Origin: Pseudomonas sp. PH1b
GTDB taxonomy: Bacteria; Pseudomonadota; Gammaproteobacteria; Pseudomonadales; Pseudomonadaceae
Reading direction: 5' to 3'
Assembly (NCBI RefSeq): GCF_000633395.1
Contig: NZ_AYMU01000002.1
Span: forward strand, 434,001 to 498,000
DNA: 64,000 nucleotides
Positions 36,926 through 44,608 of this stretch are shown in pieces. The notes beneath the pieces are model-generated. The model worked only from the letters and a program-made list of their open reading frames with translations, did not search any database and was not told where the DNA came from. Each line of letters starts with the position of its first letter. Within the stretch, counting starts at the first letter, position 1. The translations under genes and the position numbers were made by a program.

Positions 36926-39900
36926 TTAAACCGGAGGCAAATTTTTTCTGTTGCTTGTAAAAGCGTCACTAATTTCCTTAAGGGAGATGCTCTCAAGTCC
37001 AATCAGTTCGGCTAGCCTAAATTTTCCTTCAATTAGTGAGTCGATACGTTCCCAGCTTCTGAGTCGTGATATCAACAGTCTTGCGATCTGATTGCCAACC
37101 AAAAGCTGCTGCTCCTTGTTGAGCCTGAACATTCGTTGCGGAGAGTTATTGTCTTCAAGCATTTTGTCCAATAGCTGGGATCTTGCGGTCAAGGCGGAGT
37201 GGGCAGAGGCGCATTCATAAATCTCGGCATTTTCACAAATCTCGCTTAATTGATGGAAGTGAGTGGTTTCTTCTAGCGCGAGCCTGAGTTCATGACCCTC
37301 TTGCACAATAAGCATAAGTGAGCCTTGAGGCTTGGAATTGGACTTTGTAAGGGTCGCCTGCTCGATTTGTTTTATAAGGCTTGCGCTTGCCTGTACATCA
37401 CAAATCAAAACATCAAGCTTTTTAGCTGCGCTCTCAGCTTCGGCCAGCAGTTTTCTATGCTTAGCTTCTAGACCTGGATCTCGGCTTTCAAAGTCTTTTC
37501 CGCATTCATTTAACTCATACTCCCGCTCATCACGATTGTCAATTTCGGATCTCAATTCTTCAGCTTTGGCTTGGAGGTCGTCGTATTTTGTGAATTGAAG
37601 ATTCACTTCTAAAGATATTTCATTGCCTAGAGCTAGTAGGCCACCTATGAATGCGGGACCGGTTACGAAGTGGCGACATCTTATACAGTTCTGACTGCCT
37701 AGATACCCACCTACCACTGGCAACCAAACATCACCTTTGCCGAGCGATCCTCCGTCATCACACCTAGCACCTGCGTATGGACAAAAACCGTAATCTCGAA
37801 ACAAATAGCTACCAGGAGATTTTTTCTTATATATAAAGTCGAGCGCATCTTGGTTATTTGCGACTAGCTGCCCCTGAATTTGATCGATTCTGCCTTGTTC
37901 GATCATGCTCTGTGCAACAAAGACTTGATTCTGGAGCGCGCGCTTCTCACCTTCTGAAAATCGACGTTGAAATTCAATGCTGCCGATCTTTACATAGTAC
38001 AAATTCATTACGATTGAACTGTGCCCAGCAATCTTCATGGTAATTTCAATGGGAAGCCCGAACTCATGGACGTATGCCGTGATAAGGCTTACCCTCATGC
38101 TGTGTGGAGTATATATAGACGAATAGCAACTTAGTTTTTCTCTGGGGCCTGTCAGCGTTGCTAATGGTAAGTCCCGAGGCTGTGAGTAATATAGTGCGGC
38201 TGCCAGTCGGGGGGTTAATATATTTGTTGGCGATCCAGGCTCTTCAGCTCCGAAGAGTCGAAACAAGAAGCAATTAGTACCTTTGGCTTGACGCTGGCTT
38301 TCATTTAGGTTAGTGCGAATACATTCAATCCATGGCATTGGGCGAATTATTGGATTATATTTTTCCTGCCACTGACGGAGCTTAATGATCCATCGGACCA
38401 AATGAGGGGGTATCCATGGCACGCTGTAACCTCTATATCCAATGCTGGTTTTATTGCTCGTAACAAACATGCCGCAATTGTCACCAGGGTATCGCTTTAT
38501 GAAGCCTTGGTTTTTGGTTGTGCCTGAAAGTGGAGTTTCATTTTTAGTCCATACGACCTTGCAGTCATTATGTATTGGGATGTACTCATCGCCTTCCCCA
38601 GAATCGCAGTATGCAATTTGTCTACCTCTGGCTGGCACAGAAATTAGGGTAAGTACCTGTATCCAATACATTGGAAACCACGCTTTAAATTTCCCGCCAA
38701 CCCAGCGTGTGACGAGATCAGGATCGTTGTGGTCTAGCTTAAAAATATTTAGATCGATCTCTACCCAATCAGCGTCGAAATGATGGAGATGGATTAAGTC
38801 AGAGAAGCTGGTTGCAGTATCAGGGACTACCCATTTCTGCATGGCTGCAACATATTGATAGGCCAAAGCTGGTTTAGATGTTTCGCCTGGGCCGCTATTA
38901 CTTGTCGTGCCTGAGTATTCTATTTCGCTGCCGCGTAACGGATTGCTTATTCCGTCTGCGATTATTAATTCACCAGTCTCGTCATCTTCAAGCGTGAATT
39001 GTTCTCGGATAATGAATCGCATAAATTCGTTAATGGCCATGACGAAGCTTCGTCTAAGATATTCTGGGGTCGTGGCTGTTACGTAATTTTTGAAATTTTG
39101 TAACTCTATAGAGTTGTTTGAGAGGAACTCTAACGGTGTGGTGCCATATGCGTTTGGCTGCACATAAGTTGCCAAAAAACGGAAAATTGCTAGCTGTTTT
39201 CCCCGTCCGCCACGAGCCTCTTTCATGAAACTATTCAGATCTTCTAGCCACTTCGAATGGTCAGCATTTATCGAGTTTTCTGAAAATGGCTCCGTCTTTC
39301 CGAGAAATGCATACGAGGTGGTCCAGTCTCTGTAATATACTTTATCCGGACTGTACGGTAATCTACCGTCTCCTGAGGATTTCACATGTTCTCTATATTC
39401 TCTTAAGGAGTTAAAGTTAAGAGGTTGAATGAGTTTTATTGTTTCATTGAAAGTGTAGAATGTTCTGATGGAACATAAGTCATACCAGCTTTTCCATTCG
39501 TCTCGGAATACCCGTTCAGGGTGGGCTGGCAATGGAGGGTAGAGTTTATAGCGGTTGCGGTAATCTTGACTGTCTTTTATGTCAAGCCGAGTTACTGCTA
39601 TTCTAAGGTCATCGAGGCAAATGTAATTGACGGGTAAGAGAAAGTTGATCCACGACTTCCATTCATTTTTGAATTGTTCCGGGTTGCTTGGAAGGCGTGG
39701 GTCGTTGTGGTAATTTAGTTCATACTGTCGCTTTGTGGTGATGCCTAATCTCTGTGCAGCTATACGCACTTCATGTAGCGTGTCATATTGCTCTGTTAGG
39801 TCTAAATAGTCCTTCCATGACGTCCATTGATTCGTGTAAGCACTTGTTGGATCTTTGCGTAGACGCCAGTCCTCCTTAAGCCTTATATAGTAATCTTTTC

Positions 39901-40678
39901 GTGACTTGCATTTCAGGTTGCGGGCTGCAGCTCTAGCCTCTTCAAAAGTCTCATAAGCTTTTCTAGTTTTACCAGGGTGCAGGAAATTTACCCAGCCCAC
40001 CCATTGTTCTTTGTAGCGGGTCTGGGGGTGAATAGGTAGTTTCGGATCTTCCTCTCGGCGAGTGAAGTATTCACGTGAATGTTGGATTCCTAAGGATATG
40101 GCGGCTGTAGAAGCCAGCTCGTAACTTTCATAAACCGGAATTGAATGATTTGTCCCGAAAAAATGCTTCCAACTCTGCCAGTCTGGATAGATGGTGCTAG
40201 GGTTTGCAGGCAGTTTTGGGTCTGCTTTGTATCTTTTTAGCGTTGTGTATTGGTGGTAGCTATTGATACCTAGCGCAAGCGCTGCTCTACTAGCTTCGCG
40301 GAGTGATTGATAGAAATCTTTATATGTGCTTTTTCCAATAAACTTTGGCCACCCTTTAAAGTCCGGGTAAAAGCGCAAGTCGCCTGGGAGCTTTGGGTCT
40401 TTATGGTGATCAGTTGAATACTGTGCCACTGTCCATATGCCGAGGCGAGCTACAGCCTCACGTGCCTCTGCAAGTGTCAGATATTTCTCAATTGGCCTTT
40501 CACTACCACAGAGGTCGTACCATGAGTGCCAGTCGCTGGCGTAATCAATATAAGGGTTGGCCGGTAGCCTAGGATCTTCTTGCCAGCGAAGTCTGTAGGC
40601 CCTGCTATTCTTTATTCCAAGCTTTCTAACTGCGGCTTTAACTTCGAGTAAGGTTGAGTATTTTCTTTTTTCTGACAT
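36926..40678 (-). CDS. gmtZ: GmtZ-like repeat-containing tyrosine recombinase
   Basis: 1,250 residues from ATG 40678 (AAGGTGAG upstream; a GTG three codons earlier is possible). Residues about 5-450 hold eight integrase-repeat units of about 55 residues, each with a helix ending in ALGI/RLGI, then DPxLPxxP and W(K/Q)SW. The recombinase domain follows with Arg684 (PARGRQI), His859-x2-Arg862 (PHSMRVS), AGHSS and Tyr894/895 (NLYYVK). The C-terminal 300 residues contain CPYAGARCDD and NCIRCRHF, a possible zinc site, and a long coiled coil. It probably acts with gmtY in excision and integration. It overlaps no neighbour but is tightly spaced with both. Confidence 0.78.
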   Translation of the reverse strand: MSEKRKYSTLLEVKAAVRKLGIKNSRAYRLRWQEDPRLPANPYIDYASDWHSWYDLCGSERPIEKYLTLAEAREAVARLGIWTVAQYSTDHHKDPKLPGDLRFYPDFKGWPKFIGKSTYKDFYQSLREASRAALALGINSYHQYTTLKRYKADPKLPANPSTIYPDWQSWKHFFGTNHSIPVYESYELASTAAISLGIQHSREYFTRREEDPKLPIHPQTRYKEQWVGWVNFLHPGKTRKAYETFEEARAAARNLKCKSRKDYYIRLKEDWRLRKDPTSAYTNQWTSWKDYLDLTEQYDTLHEVRIAAQRLGITTKRQYELNYHNDPRLPSNPEQFKNEWKSWINFLLPVNYICLDDLRIAVTRLDIKDSQDYRNRYKLYPPLPAHPERVFRDEWKSWYDLCSIRTFYTFNETIKLIQPLNFNSLREYREHVKSSGDGRLPYSPDKVYYRDWTTSYAFLGKTEPFSENSINADHSKWLEDLNSFMKEARGGRGKQLAIFRFLATYVQPNAYGTTPLEFLSNNSIELQNFKNYVTATTPEYLRRSFVMAINEFMRFIIREQFTLEDDETGELIIADGISNPLRGSEIEYSGTTSNSGPGETSKPALAYQYVAAMQKWVVPDTATSFSDLIHLHHFDADWVEIDLNIFKLDHNDPDLVTRWVGGKFKAWFPMYWIQVLTLISVPARGRQIAYCDSGEGDEYIPIHNDCKVVWTKNETPLSGTTKNQGFIKRYPGDNCGMFVTSNKTSIGYRGYSVPWIPPHLVRWIIKLRQWQEKYNPIIRPMPWIECIRTNLNESQRQAKGTNCFLFRLFGAEEPGSPTNILTPRLAAALYYSQPRDLPLATLTGPREKLSCYSSIYTPHSMRVSLITAYVHEFGLPIEITMKIAGHSSIVMNLYYVKIGSIEFQRRFSEGEKRALQNQVFVAQSMIEQGRIDQIQGQLVANNQDALDFIYKKKSPGSYLFRDYGFCPYAGARCDDGGSLGKGDVWLPVVGGYLGSQNCIRCRHFVTGPAFIGGLLALGNEISLEVNLQFTKYDDLQAKAEELRSEIDNRDEREYELNECGKDFESRDPGLEAKHRKLLAEAESAAKKLDVLICDVQASASLIKQIEQATLTKSNSKPQGSLMLIVQEGHELRLALEETTHFHQLSEICENAEIYECASAHSALTARSQLLDKMLEDNNSPQRMFRLNKEQQLLVGNQIARLLISRLRSWERIDSLIEGKFRLAELIGLESISLKEISDAFTSNRKNLPPV

Positions 40679-40711
40679 GGGGCTCACCTTAAATCCGCAG
40701 CAAATAATGAT

Positions 40712-42067
40712 TCAGTGTAGGCTGATTTTGTCGATTGTTGACATTTTTTGTCGTATCTCTTCATGTGTTGGCTGAATATAAACTAAGCATGAGTCGGGGC
40801 TTTTATGATGCATGCATTTTTGTATTTCAATTTGATTGAATCCATTTTCTCTAAGCCTATATCCATAGCTATGCCGATGCCCGTGTTCACTTGTGCCAAC
40901 TATTTTTCGGTGCAGTAGGCCAACTCGTTCCACAGCCGATTTATGTAGGCGTTGGGCGTTTTTTAGAGTTTCAGGCTCTCCCTTTGAGTTGGTGAATGCA
41001 TATGGGTGGTCGTGTGCTAGATCTGGGTCAGTGCGCTGTTTTTTGAGGTAATTAATCCATACGCTTAAGAAATCTGCCGCTTTATGGGGTGGGAAAAATT
41101 GAACTGAAAAGTAACCATCTTTGTTGTCAAGTACTGGGTTTTTCCATCCTAAATGAAGTCGCTCTGTTTTCAGGTATTCAGTTCGGGGTAATAGCCCGTA
41201 ATGTATTGCTAGAAATTGCTTTCTGGTAGGGTATTGCTCGTCAGGTGACTTCCCGTTAGACGGATGATAGACCCTTACAATGGCCTCGTTATTTTTATCG
41301 TCTAGAATAATGTCTGATAAGTAAAGGTGCAGTGCTTCTGACTTGCGTAAGCCACCATAATGCATGAGCAGAGTTAAGGCTTGACCTTTGTAGTCAGGTG
41401 TCGATGTACCGGGATGTTTGGTGTCCGGGATGACGAAGCCCCGTTTTATTAACAGATCAATTTTGTCTTCAGGGAATCTTTTTGCTGGGGCAATATTTGA
41501 AGGGGGGCGCTGTGGTCCTTTTACTTCGCGAATGGTGCTTAACGCTTCGGCGTGTTTGTCCGGATCCACAAGGTGATTCAGGAAGATTCTATTTCGCTTA
41601 TGGTGGAAGGCGCACCAGTTCATCCGCTGTTCCGTAGAGGAGGCTTGCCTGAAAGGGTTGGCAGGCTTTATTTTGAAGTCACTTTGACGTGTAAGCCAGT
41701 CCGTATAGTTTGTTATTAGGAAAAGGAGATCTGAGCAGTGTTCGCTAGATCTTGGTAGCCAAAAGAGGTGCGAGGGATCTTTTAGGGTTCTTGGATCTAC
41801 GGTACCTTCTTCTAATGCTCTTGCAAATGATGCGAGAAGCTTTGTTGTCTGCCTAAATAATCCCGCGTTTGCATTGATGTACTCTATTAGTAGCTTAACA
41901 GCTTGTGTAGACTTCTCTTTCCAGGATGAACTCTTCTTACTGTTGTCAGCAAGGTAGCGAAGGTGTGAAATTAATAGTCCGCTTTCGGTAAATAATGCAG
42001 GGAGCTTTAGAAATCGGCCGGTTTGGTCGTTTTGGTAGCGAGCTTTAATCTTTATGATGTAGGCCAT
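40712..42067 (-). CDS. gmtY: GmtY-like tyrosine recombinase
   Basis: 451 residues. The catalytic set of the tyrosine recombinases is visible: Arg241 in HYGGLRKSEALHLYL, His395-x2-Arg398 in EHGHRHSYGYRLR, MHHKSPDS in place of the usual GH, and nucleophile Tyr430 in SCLVYIQPTHEE. The N-terminal 200 residues are a core-binding-like helical domain (STQAVKLLIEYINANAGLF). It is the first gene of the operon; gmtZ starts 33 bases after its stop. A palindrome lies about 100 bases upstream. AT-rich DNA. Confidence 0.8.
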   Translation of the reverse strand: MAYIIKIKARYQNDQTGRFLKLPALFTESGLLISHLRYLADNSKKSSSWKEKSTQAVKLLIEYINANAGLFRQTTKLLASFARALEEGTVDPRTLKDPSHLFWLPRSSEHCSDLLFLITNYTDWLTRQSDFKIKPANPFRQASSTEQRMNWCAFHHKRNRIFLNHLVDPDKHAEALSTIREVKGPQRPPSNIAPAKRFPEDKIDLLIKRGFVIPDTKHPGTSTPDYKGQALTLLMHYGGLRKSEALHLYLSDIILDDKNNEAIVRVYHPSNGKSPDEQYPTRKQFLAIHYGLLPRTEYLKTERLHLGWKNPVLDNKDGYFSVQFFPPHKAADFLSVWINYLKKQRTDPDLAHDHPYAFTNSKGEPETLKNAQRLHKSAVERVGLLHRKIVGTSEHGHRHSYGYRLRENGFNQIEIQKCMHHKSPDSCLVYIQPTHEEIRQKMSTIDKISLH

Positions 42068-42162
42068 TGCAAATATCTGGCAGGTGTCGTTTGGATCGTA
42101 AGCAGGTTTGTATCGCGGTTTTCTAAAGCTTCTTGAGAGAGGGTGTGCACAGAACAGTGTCC

Positions 42163-42176
42163 ATAGTCTAGACTAT
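42163..42176. promoter_or_regulatory. 14-bp perfect palindrome upstream of gmtY
   Basis: ATAGTCTAGACTAT is its own reverse complement, 96 bases before the gmtY start, flanked by TGTGCAC on one side and TGTGTGCA on the other. It may be the operator or a recombinase site of the element. The half-site ATAGT/ACTAT also occurs in the repeats at 35,669-35,741. Confidence 0.45.
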
Positions 42177-42267
42177 ATCTTGATGTGTGCAATTGAGTTG
42201 GCTTGATTTGCTTTAAATATTCGGTCTCATATATGGCTATAAGATTTCCAATAGCTCGGATCGAAAC

Positions 42268-42602
42268 TGAACCGCCCCGGGCATCTCGGAGACTCCAACC
42301 TTTGAGGGGATGGCGCAATGAAGGCATCAACGAAGTATTCCTCAGAAGTCCGTGAACGGTCCGTCAGAATGGTGTTCGAACACCTGGCTGAATATGAATC
42401 GTAGTGGGCTGCCATCAATGCCATAGCCCCCAAGATCGGCTGTACGCCGGAAACATTACGCCTGTGGATCCGGCAGGTTGAGCGCGACAGTGGCCGGCGT
42501 GATGGACTGACCACTGCCGAGCGCGAACGGATCAAGCTGCTCGAGCGTGAGAGTCGTCAGCTACGACAGGCCAACGAGATCTTGCGCAAGGCCTCCGCCT
42601 AT
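42268..42602 (+). mobile_element. Remnant of a second IS3-family element (left part only)
   Basis: The sequence from about 42268 (TGAACCGCCCCGGGCATCTC) is the usual left end of IS3-type elements in Pseudomonas, followed by an OrfA frame. Similarity stops abruptly near 42602, so OrfB and the right end are missing. It marks a rearranged junction between the gmt element and the toxin locus. The next 170 bases (42,603-42,773) hold nothing that I recognise. Confidence 0.7.
42318..42602 (+). pseudogene. IS3 OrfA, internal stop and truncated
   Basis: From ATG 42318 the frame gives MKASTKYSSEVRERSVRMVF, then EHLAEYES, a TAG where CAG is usual (42402-42404), then [21 protein letters not shown], a helix-turn-helix, and the leucine-zipper part [20 protein letters not shown]. 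The typical ending RKASAYFAQAELDRR breaks after RKASAYFVQ. Not functional. Confidence 0.82.
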
Positions 42603-42773
42603 TTTGTCCAGTCGGCACTATTAATCTTTCGACTTCGGTGAGTTTGTACTCTCCCGAACCGCGGGCTCAAGCGGCAACTCATGCAGGGAAGCCTTGATGC
42701 ACTGCCGATCCAGGAGTGGCTACAGCATTGCGGATTGGCTGTTCAGTCGCACATCTGAAAGTGTTTTATTTAA

Positions 42774-42803
42774 TTGACATTGAATGTAGTGGCTTATTAA
42801 TGT
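42774..42803 (+). promoter_or_regulatory. Possible promoter of the cdiBA operon
   Basis: A perfect TTGACA at 42774-42779 is followed about 15 bases later by a weak TTATTAAT -10-like sequence, about 45 bases before the cdiB start. Position is right; the -10 match is poor. Confidence 0.35.
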
Positions 42804-42847
42804 CACGCTCCTTTTTTGAGCCTTGCCGCTATTTCGAAGGACCGAAC

Positions 42848-44581
42848 ATGTATTTTCCTACCCTCGGGATGAGGTTGTGTTGTGTGTTGTCCTGCCTGGT
42901 GTTTTCGCCCGGCTCACTGAACAGTGCTTCTGCTGCCCCGCTGAACAATCCTGGTGACCAGGACCTGATCCGCGACCGGCAGAACCGCCTGCTGCAAGAG
43001 CAGCAGCGGCGCCTCGAAGAACTCAAGGAGCTGCCCGGCAAGAGCGCTGCGCCGGTGGCGCCCACGGCCCCGACCGACAGCCGCTGCTTCCCGATCAAGG
43101 ACATCCAGCTCAAGGGCGCCGATTCGCTGTCCGCCAGCGAGCGTGACAGCCTGCTCAAGCCCTACATCGGCCAGTGCCTGGGGGTGGCCCAGCTCAACGA
43201 ATTGCTCAAGGTCATTACCGACCACTACATCGCCAAAGGCCTGGTCACCAGTCGTGCCTACCTGCCGCAGCAGGACCTGTCCCGCGGGCACCTGCAGGTG
43301 CTGGTGGTGGAGGGCCGCCTCGAAGGCCTGAAGGCGGCCGAAGGCAGCAAGCTCACGGCGCGCGAGCTGGACATGGCGTTTCCCGGGAGTGTCGGGCAAC
43401 GGCTCGACCTGCGGCAGATCGAGCAGATGGTCGACCAGCTCAACCGCCTGCCGTCGAACCAGGCACAGATGGAACTGGCCCCCGGCCAGGCGGTGGGCGG
43501 CAGCGAGGTGCTGGTCAAGAACACCCCGCAAAAGCCCTGGCGGGTCGGTCTGTCCCGCAGCAACGACGGGCAGAAGAGCACCGGCGAGCAGCAATGGGGC
43601 AGCTCCTTGGAATGGGACAGCCCCCTGGGCCTGGCCGACCAGCTGGTGCTGCGCGGCGGCCACGACGCTATCAGCGACCACCAGAAGACCTCGCGCAATG
43701 CGATGCTCTACTACAACCTGCCGTTTGGCTGGTGGAACCTCAGCTACAGCTACAGCCAGAGCGAATACCGCTCCCTGGCCCAGGGCCAGGGCTTCAACTT
43801 CAAGCAGACCGGCGACAGCCAGAACCACCAGTTGCGCCTGGAGCGGGTGATCCATCGCGATGCCCTGAGCAAAACCTCGCTGAACAGCGGCCTGAGCTAC
43901 CTGCGCACCAACAACTACATCGAAGACAGCAAGCTCAGCAACAGCAGCAACCGCCTCAGCGAGGCGCAGTTCGGCATCAACCATGGCCGGCGCATCGGCA
44001 GCGGCTTTCTCAACCTCGACCTGGGGCTGCAGGACGGCATCGGCGCCTTCGATGCCCAGCGTGAAAACCAGCGCGACCGTTTCGGCAACCGCCAGGCCAA
44101 CGCCCGTTATCGCAAGTACAGCGCCACCGCCAGCTACCTGCAGCCGTTCAAGCTGTGGGACGAATCCCTGGTGTTCAGCAGCCTGGTCACCGGCCAGCGC
44201 AGCGAGGACCTGCTGTTCAGCTCGCAGCGCATGAGCCTGGGCAGCCAGTCTTCGATCCGCGGCTACAAGGACCAGAGCCTCAACGGCGACAGCGGCTACT
44301 ACTGGCGCAACGACCTGCGCTGGACTCGCCCGGTGGGCTGGGACTGGCTGCGCCCGGTGTTCGCCGAGTACGGCACGGGGCTGGGCTATGACTTCGGCGC
44401 GATCCGCAACGACCGCTACAACGCCGAGCAGCATGGCCGGGTGTCCAGCGACTCCATCGAGCTGTTCGCCCGTGGCAAGCACCTTGCTGCCAGCGTGACC
44501 TTCGCCCATTCCCTCGAGCGGCCAGATGCCCTGAGTGAACGCGAAGCACCGATCTACTTCCGCCTGGATCTTTTTCTCTAA
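42848..44581 (+). CDS. cdiB: TpsB/CdiB outer-membrane transporter of the two-partner system
   Basis: 577 residues from ATG 42848 with AAGGA upstream; the frame is open to 42716 but that part is unlike the family. A signal peptide (LGMRLCCVLSCLVFSPGSLNSASA) leads to a helix (RDRQNRLLQEQQRRLEELKE), POTRA repeats (CFPIKDIQLKGADSL and HYIAKGLVTSRAYLPQQDL) and a 16-strand barrel. The conserved loop motif is SIRGYKDQSLNGDSGYYWRN, the VRGY-type signature that lines the pore. It should export CdiA across the outer membrane. The cdiA gene starts 27 bases downstream. GC-rich and chromosomal-looking, unlike the gmt genes. Confidence 0.95.
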   Translation: MYFPTLGMRLCCVLSCLVFSPGSLNSASAAPLNNPGDQDLIRDRQNRLLQEQQRRLEELKELPGKSAAPVAPTAPTDSRCFPIKDIQLKGADSLSASERDSLLKPYIGQCLGVAQLNELLKVITDHYIAKGLVTSRAYLPQQDLSRGHLQVLVVEGRLEGLKAAEGSKLTARELDMAFPGSVGQRLDLRQIEQMVDQLNRLPSNQAQMELAPGQAVGGSEVLVKNTPQKPWRVGLSRSNDGQKSTGEQQWGSSLEWDSPLGLADQLVLRGGHDAISDHQKTSRNAMLYYNLPFGWWNLSYSYSQSEYRSLAQGQGFNFKQTGDSQNHQLRLERVIHRDALSKTSLNSGLSYLRTNNYIEDSKLSNSSNRLSEAQFGINHGRRIGSGFLNLDLGLQDGIGAFDAQRENQRDRFGNRQANARYRKYSATASYLQPFKLWDESLVFSSLVTGQRSEDLLFSSQRMSLGSQSSIRGYKDQSLNGDSGYYWRNDLRWTRPVGWDWLRPVFAEYGTGLGYDFGAIRNDRYNAEQHGRVSSDSIELFARGKHLAASVTFAHSLERPDALSEREAPIYFRLDLFL

Positions 44582-44608
44582 TTTCGCTCTTTACCCGAGA
44601 TAAACGAC

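Larger units (their letters stand above)
35646..42267 (-). mobile_element. Gamma-Mobile-Trio-like element inserted in greB
   Basis: The left border is the break in host greB at 35645/35646. The right border is not clear; the last DNA I attribute to it ends at the IS3 remnant near 42268, and the island may continue through the toxin locus. It holds a compact minus-strand operon: tyrosine recombinase of 451 residues, repeat-rich tyrosine recombinase of about 1,250 residues, a 196-residue third protein, and a complete greB. Sizes and order fit the gmtY-gmtZ-gmtX trio. The DNA is clearly more AT-rich than the flanks. Family assignment is from memory of these sizes and motifs, not a search. Confidence 0.78.
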
